A stretch of 64,000 bases of DNA from Enoplosus armatus (lineage: Eukaryota > Chordata > Actinopteri > Centrarchiformes > Enoplosidae), in the NCBI RefSeq assembly GCF_043641665.1, contig NC_092186.1, positions 23,628,001 through 23,692,000 of the forward strand. Reading direction: 5' to 3'. Below are positions 37,491 to 48,404 of this stretch, piece after piece. The notes below the pieces were generated by a model. The model ran no database searches, had not been told where the DNA came from, and worked only from the letters and a program-made list of their open reading frames with translations. Numbering within the stretch: the stretch's first letter is position 1; each line of letters starts with the position of its first letter. The translations under genes and the position numbers were made by a program.

Positions 37491-39640
37491 TGGATGAAGT
37501 GGTTCAAATCTTGTCTTAGTTCCAATTACAGCTGCAGTTAATGTCGTCTTGCGTTTGTGGTCTGGGATGAAGTTTAAGAATAAAAGTACCTGAATGAGCA
37601 AAGTGAATGAACTTAAAAGTATCTTGATTAAAACCAGATTGTAGATATTCAACTTGCATCGACTTCAGTCAACTATACGCTCAGAACTCAGGCATGTATT
37701 TGCAATATAAATGTTTGTAATATCATCATAATTATCACCCTGGTCCATGGAAACAGCAGTAACTGAATACTCATAACCAAAAGCCACACATTCAATACAC
37801 AAGTCCACAGGAGCAGCTGGTGTCCAATGAACATGCTGCACTCACCTGTGGAACAATGGGTGAACCTAAGATATTATGAGGCTTCTGTAATGTTATAGAT
37901 CAAATCTGCCCTACTTTTCCTACAGGCATTATGCTTTAGTTACATGGCATCTAGATTGTTACCTTCGTGTCCAAGACTGTACACAATGCAGAAAAGTGTG
38001 CGTACTGCCTGGGTTTTTTTTTTGAAAAGGGAAAACATGAGAGGGGTGTTGTGCTGTAAGTAAGTGGAACAAACACTATACAGTAGATTGGATTCATAGA
38101 AAAGGAATGGAGGGAAGTTTTACTCCATTTTTTAGGATAACTGAATAGCAACAAAAGGGAAGGTGAGGACTGAATTAAAGGCTTTATTTGTCCTCAAACG
38201 TTTTGTCCCACATCCCAACACTGCACAAACAGACAGATAGCATTTTCACTCCATCTCAAATCTCCCATCTCCCAGCGTGTGATGTGCTATTCTATAAAAT
38301 CCAATGATTTAAAGCAGATTCAGACGTATTTATAGTGTGACAAATTGGGAATGTAGTAGCCAGCGGGCAGGACAACAAATCATGATCTGATGTGTGATTC
38401 CTCAAAGCACAAACATGATACTTGTGAGGGTATCACGTTAGTGGGAAGGAGAGCATATCAGAGCTCATCAGATGTAATTAAACTAGAGAGTAGGGCATCT
38501 CTTTCACAGTGAGCTTTGAATTAGAATCACATTAAATTCGCTATTGTGTACGCTTGTATTGATAAAACAATTATTTTATAGAAGTGTAACCAAACATTTC
38601 TTAAAATAGGCCATGATTGAGTAGCTGTGACTTTGCATGAATTTGAAATTGATTATTGATTTATTACTAGTACAAAAAAATCCAGTTATCCCGCAGCATT
38701 CAGTTGAATTCAATGTATATATCCTCACTAATGTTTTTACAGTTTGGGCTTCCTCTTGGACTATTAACAATAGTCATCTGAGGTTGGACATATTGGAGGA
38801 TAAATATAGAACAGAATTAGTTGTCAACACAGCTCCAATGATGCTGTAATGATAAATGTGATATCGTCCTCCACCACCTAACTTCCACAACATACTGTAG
38901 ACTTAAACCTCTCTGTCTGTCAGCTAAGTATCAGTTACAGTAAAAAGTGTCAGGTGACATTTCAACACACACACACACACTTACAGGGTGGCCCTGCTCC
39001 ACTGACCTTAGAGTAACACGTACACTTAACAAGGATAACCCTGCTCTCTGACAATGACCTACTTGCATCCCTACCATTTATATTTAATTGTCCCACTCTG
39101 CCTTCGGTCTGTAAAGGGGGAGCTTCCTTGTTTCTGCCAGGGATCCCCAAATAGGCACAAATTGCATATGATTTTTATTTATGCCTGCATTATAATTTGG
39201 CTCAACAAAATTGGCTCAATTTGTTGAGACTAGCTTAATTTCTAATGTATAAAAGGTCAGCAAAGGCAGCTATCTCGAAATCCTCTATTTCTCTGGGTGA
39301 AAAACTGATTTCAAAAGTAATAAGTAAATTGAGTAGAATTAAAAATCCAAGGTAAATTGGATGTATTATAATAAAATAGCACTAAAATCCTTTAATAGCC
39401 CTCAAATCAAACCATTAATAAATTCCTAATACATCCATGATATTAATCCTTTTTAATCCTTTAATCATTTTTTTATTTCCTCCTTTTCAAAGCTATGGCA
39501 TATTTGATCATTTAAAGTTTGGTGCTCAGATTTTGCTGCTTTAGTTGGTCGGCAACTGAGACAAAAAAAACAACAACTTTTCCTACACTGTCTTTCGTCT
39601 GCGCATGTGTGAGAGCAACTCCACCCCGCACAGCATTCTG
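37491..39640. other. Spacer between stxbp3 and ankmy1
   Basis: AT-rich unique-looking sequence with one short CA run (about 38964-38980). No ORF over about 70 codons and no splice-bounded coding segment was recognised. Confidence 0.5.
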
Positions 39641-39642
39641 CT

Positions 39643-39656
39643 GTTGTCATGACAAC
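39643..39656. promoter_or_regulatory. X-box (RFX-type) palindrome upstream of ankmy1
   Basis: GTTGTCATGACAAC is a perfect 14-bp palindrome made of two RFX half-sites (GTTGTC / GACAAC) separated by AT, matching the known X-box shape GTNRCC-N(0-3)-RGYAAC. It lies 160 nt upstream of the ankmy1 ATG and is flanked by GC-richer sequence. X-boxes near the start site mark RFX/FOXJ1-driven ciliary genes, so ciliated-cell or testis expression of this gene is inferred. Confidence 0.6.
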
Positions 39657-39816
39657 CGGCGCTCGCAGGAAAGTCAAAACTCAAATCTGACTTCTGACAG
39701 CTGAAGTTGTTTCCTCTGCGTAGCTTAGTTAGTCGCTGCTGTGACGTTACCTCTAAACTAATTGTCGTCGCACTCTTATACATTCAGGTGGACGATGAGG
39801 CGACACCCCGGTTAGA

Positions 39817-42800
39817 ATGCCGTCGACCTGCAGAGGTGTTGCTGCAGCCCCGGCGCGAAGAGGCGCGGAGCCGGGGGCAGGGAGACCTAGCAGCGGCCGC
39901 AGAGGAGCTCACAGCGGTGACGAGAGACGACAGGGGCTCGGCGTTCAGGAGTGGCACGACGGCTCCAGATACGAGGGAGAGTTTGTGGACGGCTTCAAAC
40001 ACGGCAGAGGAAGGTACACCTGGAGAAACGGAGAGGTAATGTGAAATGAACATGATAAAGGATGATAAAGGGAATGGTCATAACAGTCTAAGTTAGTCAG
40101 CTAACGGTAGCTAGCCTCAGCGGAGTAGCAAAAATAGACAATAGTAGGGTTCCTCTGCTGTGGCATATATTGTGTGTGAATGACACAAGTCACCGTGTGA
40201 TGTCCCTGTCTGCCCCTTTGTGTAGTACTATGAGGGCTCTTTCTACAAAGACTACAGGCATGGGGATGGACTGTACTGCTGTCCCACAGGCTACAAGTTC
40301 ACTGGCAAGTTCTACCTCAACAGAAAGGAAGGATATGGACAACAACTGTTCTCTGACGGAGTCACCTTTCAGGTACACTGGGTGGCTGGATGGCAGGCAT
40401 TTGAATGCATTTTTAAAAATGTGTTTTTTTACTAAATATCAGTAAATAGCCATCCCCTCCTCTCAGGGTTTGTACCACGCTGACCAGAGGTTTGGCCCGG
40501 GTGTGGTGAGTTATCCAGATGGGCGTACAGATGTGGGTCTGTGGCTCGGGGAGCACCTGCTAAAGCTCTGTACCTCTGTGGAGGAGGGCTTTAGCCTGAA
40601 GGACTTTCCTGAATATGCTGCCTACGTGGACCCAGCTGCCACCACACAGTCCCTGTCTCAGGTACATGCTGACCACTGTCTCACCCACGGGTGAAATAGC
40701 TATGGCATGTTTTGTTGTTTTTAAAACATTGTTGAGATCCCAGCCTCATCGATGTTTGACTCAGCCAAGATTATGTAGCATACTACCCCAAACCACCTTT
40801 ATTATGATGTTTTATTTTTCTCAGACCTGCATTTTGTCATCAATACCCCCTGCTGGACAATACTGTCTGAGCAAAACATTGTTGTACCAAGAAGTAGAAC
40901 CTAAATTGTCGGACGTTTTCCTCACACCTGTAAAATTTGTAGTGTTTGCGCAAATTAGTAAATGATGCCATTAATTATGTATACACTTGCTGCTCTCTTC
41001 TCCTTCCCAGCCTCCCACTAGTGGTCCGCATACAGAAGCCAGGACAGACTCTGAGGTAAAGTACTGTTATAAAGAGCAACTATGTGACCTTCGTGACTTA
41101 ACCCAATTAATGACTAATTCCCTTTCCTCCTCAGGTGGTTACGGACAGAGATCTGCAGTCAGATGAGAATTTTATCCTTCCCACCGGCATCGAGAGTTAC
41201 TCAACAGATGGCGACCACTTGCCGCTGCCCCCTGGCCGAAGAAGGGAGTTGGATCGACTCTTTTACGGCGAGCTGTGTGAGCCAGACACTTATCAAGGCT
41301 ATGAGCGAGACCCACTCTCCACCCTGCCCTTACAGGCCCGCATGCAGGCTCACATATGCAAACACAGGTCAGACGTACATCAAAAAAAGGCACCAGTACT
41401 AAGTAAAAGAAAAAGACAAACACGTACAGGTATAACTGCAAAGGGTTTTGCAAGAAAGCTGAAATAATATGTGTGCTAATGTATATGTACTTGTGTGTGT
41501 GTGTCTCTCTCAGACGACAGGCTGACAATGTGGGCTGGGACGTGGCATCTGTTCTCTCTCTGAACAGGGATGGTTTTGGTCCTAAAGGGCCTTTGGAGGT
41601 CAGTTCAGAGTTGATGATCGTGCACGCCTCCCGAGGGGAACTGCAGGCTGTGTCACAGATCCTCCAGACCCGTATGGTCCACCCTGACGTAGCAGATTCA
41701 CAAGGACACACTGCACTCATCGCTGCCACGGTACCACATTATACTTTTTTTTTTTCCCCCATTGTTTATTTATTCCGTTTTTCATTAATTTGCTCTTTGA
41801 TTGGTAGTCAAATATTCAACAACTGCAGTTACAAAATAAACAAAATAAATACATAAAGAAATGGAAGATTCAGTGGTTTATTATTTGGTTTTAGTCTCCG
41901 TGTTTGTCTCTCTGACTTTTGTTTCTTTTACCTGTCAGGTAAACTGCCATTATGATGTGATCCATCTGTTGTTGGATATGGGTGTTGATATTGACAAGTT
42001 GAATTGTGAAGGCATGTCTGCCCTGGCTGTGTGCCACGTCCTCTACTACCCTTTTCGGTCCCTGCACACCACTTTGGATGAACCACCTGCCAAAACTCAA
42101 GTAAGATTCTACCTACTGTAGTCTTTATCTGTGTTTCCTCATCACCATCTGTCGTTCGGATGTATGAAACCGTGTTTTTCACAGACAATTGAAATGAAAC
42201 AACTTGCACTGTAACGTGGGTTACGTAGGTTTTGAGGAGGTCTCCATCTGCGTGTGGGAACGGTGCCCAGATCAGCCAAGGGGACTTCGCTGTAGACACG
42301 CCCTGGTTTAACAACAGACCTCGGACCACAAATACAACTCTGAGCAACCAGACCAGTCACCTCTCTGACCAGTAGGGTTGTAGCTGATATCCCTTCTCTC
42401 ACATATGATTCAGCAGAAACTGTATATATTGTATATCCTGTCTTTCCTGCAAAGTATTTACAGATTTGTCACTCCCTTCAGCAGCCTTTGACCAGTTATG
42501 AAGTGTGTCTCTAAAACAAGCTGATGTATTCACTGAGGTTCACTCTTTGTTGTGGTATTTTCAGGACAGCAGAAGAACTAACAGAGCACATCTTGCATCA
42601 CAGCAGTAAAGCCTCCAATGACAGTGAGCTCATCACCGAGCGCTGGCCTGGCCTGAATGAGTCTGAGACCCCTGCAGACGCTGAACAACTACAGGAGGAG
42701 GAGAGAAAAGAGAAAGAGAGGGAGGGAAAGGTCAGAGAGAGAGAAGAAAGGAGCGGGAGGGAGGATGAGAAAGGGAGCAAAGGGGAGGAAAGAGAGATCG

Positions 42801-44427
42801 AGAGCAGACGGGATCAAACGTGGGAAAATGGAGAAGGTGAGGTAGAAGAGCAGGAAAGAGAATTTAAGAAGAGAGAAAAGAAAAAGGAAGATGTCGAGCT
42901 TGGTGAGAGGAGAGAAACAGAGTCAAGAAAAGAGAATGGTGAGGGGAGGGAGGAGGCTGAGGAAGATGCGGAGAAGAGAGTAAGGAGTATTCATGAAGGA
43001 GATGTAAAGGAGAGAGAAGAGAGAGGAAGTGAGCGCCCCATTCAGGTGTTGGATGGTCACGTTGCACTGGGCGGCGTGCAGTGGAAGGCGTGTCAAGCTA
43101 AGGCAGCAGGAAGTGTTCAGGTATAAAGTTAGGTATAACTGGTCTGATGAGTTGGTACTTGTTTGGACTCACTGTTGTCTACTCAAGTCTCTGTCTGCAG
43201 CAGGGAAAAGACAAAGAAGTGACCCGAAAACCGAGCTTCGACTCTGCCTGTTCCGTCAGCAGCTATAACGTCCAGGTCACGGAGGAAGTGATGCAGCGCT
43301 CAGCAGAGGCCCTGAGTCACACAGGGATTCCTCAGCGCTCTGACACACAGGAGACTGTGCGCAAAATGGCTGCCATGAAAACCGAGTCAGTTCTGTTCCC
43401 CTCCGTCCTGCCTTTTCCTGCGCTGTTGGTTCTGTTCTGAATGACACTGACTTTGGTCATATATGTGTGTCTGTGTAAACCTTGTGTGTTGTGTGCCTGT
43501 CTGACCAGACACCGTGTTCATTTGAACACCCTGAAGCTGTTATTGAATCGGGGAGCTGACCCCAATGTATCCAGGGTCCCCATGCCCGTCCTCTTCTTAG
43601 CCATCATGGCGGCTGACACTGAGGCCGTCAGGAGGCTGCTGCTGTGCGGAGCTCACACTGACATTCCCCTTCCACCTGAGGCAGGAATTCATTTTTCTTC
43701 ACTTGTTTTGGTTACTAATGACATCAAAGTTCAGTTTATTGAGTGCCAAATCTATAAACCTACAAACAAAATTGAGACCACCTATATTGCACCCCTCCCT
43801 CTCATAACCCTTCATCCATCATTTCCATAAACCACAATATTCACCTCAACCTGTCATTTTGTTTTGTAGAGAAAGGGCCTGTATCCCCTGCATGTAGCTG
43901 CAGCACTACCAGGTCCGGCAGGTCCCAGAATCACAGAGTTGCTGCTCCACGCTGTCACTGACCCAGACGCACGGGCATGCGACCAGAACGAGATCTATGA
44001 ACCAGATAAGGTGAGTGTGTTTTTATCCTTTAAGCTTTGTCAAGGACAATTGCTACTAATTGTAAGAAAAGAATGAGAAAATATTTTTTTTACAGATTTT
44101 CATGAAGGCCCAGGAACCACTGAGCGCCAATAAGAGCCCACATCTCAAAGAAGGAGGCCGAACGGCCCTGCACGTGGCCTGCCAGAGAGACAGTGACTAC
44201 CGGGTCAGTACATACAAATATACGTACCATCACTGAGGAAACCTTCCACAAAGTCATAACATCAGAACATCAGTGTGGTCGATGTAAATGACTCGTGTGT
44301 TTGTTTTTGTGCAGAATGCCAGTAAGGTGGTGGCCCTCCTGCTCTCCCACAGAGCCAGCACAGACCTTCTCTGGAGTGGACACTCACCTCTCTCCCTGGC
44401 TATAGCGACTGGGAATGACCTGGTAGG

Positions 44428-44481
<54 letters not shown>

Positions 44482-45638
44482 CAAAACCTCACTTTGTCCT
44501 GTCACTTTTTCCCTGCCCAGGCAGTGGAGGAGCTGTTGAACGGAGGTGCAAATCCCAACATCCCCCTCGGCGGCAGGGTGGGCAGCGCCCTCTGCGTCCT
44601 CGCCAACATCAACTACCACATAGGAGGCAACAGAGCTAAGCTGGTACACACCCAAGCACATTCACTTCCAGCACACACAGTCACTTCATTTAGCAGCCGA
44701 CTTTTGGCGCAGCGACATTTGTCAAGCATCTCTAAAGTCCAACATGAGACTGCCTAATGAATTGACCAATGTTTAGTTTAGATTTTTTGCTCATCTCCTC
44801 ACTTGTGTCCTTGGTGGCTTCAAATGAGCCCCATTTGATTTAACTCGAAAAACATTATCGAAATGGTAGTCTCCCACGATATTACATCTTTCAAAATAGT
44901 AAGCCAAGAAATTGGTTTTAAAGATTGTTTAAGTTGTACTTGGATCTTTGGGGGAAAAAAACGCAATCTCAGTGTTGAGTCTGTATGAGGCTGTATTGTG
45001 TGTGTGTGTGTGTGTGTGTGTGTCTTTGATGTAGTTGAACATGTTAGTGAAGGCTGGTGCCGACATCTTGATGCCAGTTATCGTGGGTGATGTTGTGGGA
45101 ACCACCATCGACTATGCACACCACTCTTTCAACCAGGTAACACACCAACTGAAACTTTAGGCGTTTCAGTTTCAGCCTTACAATAAATCATATTTTGGTA
45201 AACATTATAAAGGTCAGTTTTTGTTGAGACTGTGTCAGAGAGTGGGGACATGGGTGGAGTTGAATTAACTCCTCTTTGACACATTTTCAACAAAGATGAT
45301 ACACGCTTCACACAGTCAGAGAAAAGGCTTTGAGTCGTTTTTTTATTTCGATTACTTTTGCTGCATAATTTCAGCCGAACAGCTGTCTGTACGTTTTATG
45401 TCACCATCTAGGACTTGCGTATTGCCAACACTCCCTTCCACGCTCTGAACACGCGGGAGAGGGAAACCTTCAAAGCTCGGCGCCAGCTGCTGAGCATGAT
45501 GGGAGATCTGCTGAGACAGTCTGCCAGCCAGAGGGAGAGAGAGAATTTAGAGAGAGAACGTCAGCTCACATCGAATAGTCAGTACAATGTATTTGACTAT
45601 TATTTTGTGTTTTTATAGTATGGCTGTAAATCATGGTG

Positions 45639-45684
<46 letters not shown>

Positions 45685-46508
45685 AGCAGGTGCCATTTCC
45701 TCAAACGTGCCCCTCCCAAACTGTCAAAGTCTACCACCCATAACAGAAAAACACAGGTACATATACACACACACACACACACACACACTCACGTAAGGCA
45801 CCTGCATATTGTCCCTTTTTCTTCTTCTATTCCCTGTCACTGTCCGAGAGAGAGCTGAGAGGCGAAATATGGAAAGCGTTTCCAACTCTCTGTGTGATTC
45901 TTTTCTTAGGGAAGCAGCGTTTAAGTTCTGCTGTCACTGTGGTCGCTCCGTGTCTGTGAAGCTGACTGCCTGTAGCCGCTGCCACAAGGTCCTCTACTGC
46001 TCCAGGATCTGCAAACTGAAAGCATGGGATGAAAGACACAAGGGAGAGTGTATCCGGATGTCAGGTGGGAATCAGGGCCTCTCCATTCATCAGCACCCAA
46101 ACAACATAACCCTACCCCAGGAGCACCGGAGCTCAGACCAGAAACGTCACTAAATAAGCTTTTAATAAAATGATAATGTAAATTTGTCAGTGTTTTGTAT
46201 CTGTAGGATAACGTTATGCTTTGGGTGGTGTATAGTATCTGGGAAATACTTGGTTTTATCTTTTGGATGTAAATACTTTGTTTATCAGTCTCTCTCTCAA
46301 TCCAGAATCTGCTGATGGCATCCGGAAGAGTGTTGTGTTTAAATCCCAAAGAGGCCCCAGGCCCTCGACTGTCACGTTGAAAACCAAAACAGTCCCAAGG
46401 CCCTTGAGTGTCAAGTTGAAATCCCAAAGAGCCCTCGAGCCCTCGAGCATGGCAGAGAACGTCGTGGAGAGCCAAGTCAACCTGAAGGAAAACTACAGCT
46501 GCAACTGA
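39817..46508 (+). CDS. ankmy1: Ankyrin repeat and MYND domain-containing protein 1
   Basis: Twenty exons: 39817-40035, 40226-40372, 40467-40661, 41011-41055, 41135-41367, 41514-41730, 41939-42100, 42229-42371, 42565-43120, 43201-43385, 43509-43680, 43870-44010, 44096-44203, 44315-44422, 44521-44643, 45035-45136, 45412-45577, 45690-45756, 45910-46064, 46306-46508. They give 3447 nt, 1148 aa. An in-frame TGA about 20 nt before the ATG fixes the start unless an upstream exon exists. Domains: MORN repeats at about 48-160 (DGSRYEGEF, YYEGSFYKDYRHGDG, GPGVVSYPDG); ankyrin repeats at about 295-400 and 700-950 (GHTALIAAT, LLLNRGADPN, LYPLHVAAALPG, GRTALHVAC, SGHSPLSLAIA); and a MYND zinc finger at about 1034-1076 (CCHCGR ... 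CSRCHKVLYCSRIC ... H...C). From memory human ANKMY1 is about 940 aa; most of the excess is the 185-codon Arg/Glu-rich exon 9. Three features need transcript checks: a GC donor after exon 11, a NAGNAG acceptor at exon 18, and an alternative end after exon 19. Function is poorly known. Confidence 0.94.
42565..43120 (+). other. ankmy1: Arg/Glu-rich low-complexity exon 9 of ankmy1
   Basis: The 556-nt exon keeps one open frame, bounded by AG and GT sites in phase 2-0. Most of it encodes runs of E, R, K and G (EEERKEKEREGKVREREE and similar), predicting a charged helix or disordered linker between the two ankyrin blocks. The coding strand is almost pure purine over about 300 nt (42690-43030). Confidence 0.8.
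44430..44478. repeat. (AC)n microsatellite in ankmy1 intron 14
   Basis: About 24 AC units fill half of the 98-nt intron between exons ending at 44422 and starting at 44521, so intron length is likely to vary between individuals. Confidence 0.9.
45910..46064 (+). other. ankmy1: MYND zinc-finger exon of ankmy1
   Basis: The exon encodes the full MYND finger: C-x2-C (CCHCGR), C-x2-C (CSRCHK), YC-x3-C (YCSRIC), then H-x3-C (HKGEC), with the usual KAW spacing before the histidine. MYND fingers bind two zinc ions and proline-rich partner peptides. All eight ligands are present. Confidence 0.93.
46164..46169 (+). terminator. ankmy1: Poly(A) signal for an alternative short ankmy1 end
   Basis: If the donor at 46065 is not used, exon 19 reads on for 29 codons to TAA at 46151-46153. 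An AATAAA follows 11 nt later, inside the intron before exon 20. That is a plausible intronic polyadenylation site. Confidence 0.5.
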
Positions 46509-48338
46509 TGTATACTAAAACTTCGCACGCTTAATAAGAGCTGAAGCACATCTATATCTACCTAATATTGCAATGCACGTCTGTTACATAACTTCTTTCT
46601 CTCATTCTGAGTCTTAACTTTATACATTTGGCTGAATGGTGCTGACAATACTTTGTGCCATAATAATTTATCTTATTATAGTTATACCTGTAGGTTTGTA
46701 ATCCGTTATAGTCTTGTAATAACAGTGTAATAATGTCTGTCCCTACCTGTGCTATTGCCTCAGAAATATTGCAAACACTGAATGGTTGCATTTGCATACA
46801 AAATGAATCCAGTGGGAACCAGGACCAGATTTTGGCACATGACTTCTTTTATACGTAAACATTTTGTCTAACGTGATTACTGTTGTTGATCTTCACTTCC
46901 ATAATATTCTCTGGCTGGTGTGGCAAGTGTGGCAAAACCAAAATTACTCAAGTTCCACTTTTCCAGAGCTTTCAGTTGCATCTCAGCAATTTCATCATTA
47001 ACCTTGGGAGCAGTAGGTCGACCAAAAAAGGACCTCTTGACCTCTTCCCAAGGCTTTTAACAGGTCTTGATCAGCAACTGAAGTCGTCTCAGTTGTCATG
47101 GAGTTGGTTCAGTTGTCATCTTAGGTTCCATACTCCACTAAGTCACGTGATGTGAACTTTACTAAGTCCAACAGAAAGCAAACTCCAGTCGCAGATGAAG
47201 ACCTGGAGATGGGGCGGACAGCTCCAGAAAAAGCTTTGTCAAAGTAACTTCTGTAGGATTGTTTTGCTCATCCTGTTTGTAGTCTGATAGTTAGTATAAT
47301 GGCATCTCTTTTGCCCAGTCTGCCCAGTCCCTGCCACTTACGGATTAGTAACGTACTTGTGCATCCTTTTGCGCCAAACGCTGTCAGTTTGAACACAAGA
47401 TATCTCTGATAGGCAGAAAGACATGACATTTTCTGAGCACTTGCATACTTCCAGTGGGAAAAAGTTACACCCTGATGAGTAATGACCAAACTTTAATAAC
47501 CTTCCCTGTAGCACCACCCTCTGGATTAATAATATACTTGCATGAAGCAGGTTCCAAAAAAGTGTTTCCAAAAAGGTTCCCTCCAAAGGATAAAGATATA
47601 TCTGAGGGGTTGTGAGACGATTAATGGGGTAGAAAAGAAGAAAGAAAAAAAAAAACTGCATTCACAAATTTGTATTAATGTTTGGGTTTTTACCTCTTTG
47701 TGGCTATTATTATTTAAATGAAAACGTGAGACGTTTAGAGGGGAAAGGGTCGCAGATTATCAGTTTTTTTGTGTGTGTGTAAAATCTAAATCAGAAAAGA
47801 AAACTACAACTCAAATAAATATAATGGAATCTCTCTGGAATTCTCTCTGAAATGTAGTGATGTATAAAGTATACAATGGAAACAGTACAGTACTTAAGTA
47901 AGTGTACTAAGTTACACCACCACTGATTATTTTAAAGCACTCATGTCTTTCATCATTTGTGACGTTACGTCATTGTATCTTCACAACAGCGTCATAATAT
48001 ATTGGTTATTTGTGCAGAGAAAGTGTGTGTTTAACGTGATTACCCTGAATGTCACATGGCGAATGGCTGATGTTGCCCCGTGTTTGCATAATAATCATAA
48101 TAATAATAACCGGCAGCAGCAGCAGCAGCAGGGTCGGGTGAGGTTGCTGATGTTTGCATCATGCACAGGTGATGAGTCAGACAGAGGCACGGTCAAGCCG
48201 AGACCGGGACCAGGCTGCCTGTCGGACTCTCACTGAACAGCGAGGATTTAACAAGCAAATCCCGACGACCGAAACGAAATTTAAACTCCAGCAGGAGACA
48301 AACAAATCCGACTTTTTGTTGTTGTTGTTGTTGTTGTT
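46509..48338. other. Spacer between ankmy1 and the rnf14-type gene, with the latter's 5' region
   Basis: No gene is recognised. Near the right end lie a TGACGTTACGTCA palindrome (47960-47972), a CAG run (about 48113-48131), a consensus AP-1 site TGAGTCA (48173-48179) and a GTT run (about 48317-48340). These lie upstream of the rnf14-type start and are likely promoter or 5' UTR. About 47790-47935 looks like a dispersed repeat. Confidence 0.45.
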
Positions 48339-48404
48339 TTGTTCCCCGAAGAATCTGCTTCGAGAACAGAGCAGTGTTTGTCACAGTGTTGTGGGGCCGG
48401 AGGT

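Noticed and set aside
39797..40039. Alternative frame across ankmy1 exon 1 (VDDEATPRLECRRPAEV...)
   Set aside because: It lacks the MORN motifs (DGSRYEGEF), which are in the frame starting at 39817 and join exon 2 in phase.
41172..41729. 185-codon minus-strand ORF
   Set aside because: It runs opposite ankmy1 exons 5 and 6 and through an intronic microsatellite; the plus-strand exons explain the open frame.
45921..46475. 184-codon minus-strand ORF
   Set aside because: It is antisense to the MYND exon and the last ankmy1 exon; the repeated peptide (FQRDSRGPG...) is the complement of the 39-nt tandem repeat.
48339..48404. Upstream in-frame ATG of the rnf14-type gene
   Set aside because: It would add 22 residues with no similarity to the RWD start; the ATG at 48405 (or 48417) places EEQEDELLAL where family members begin. 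It is kept only as a possible alternative.
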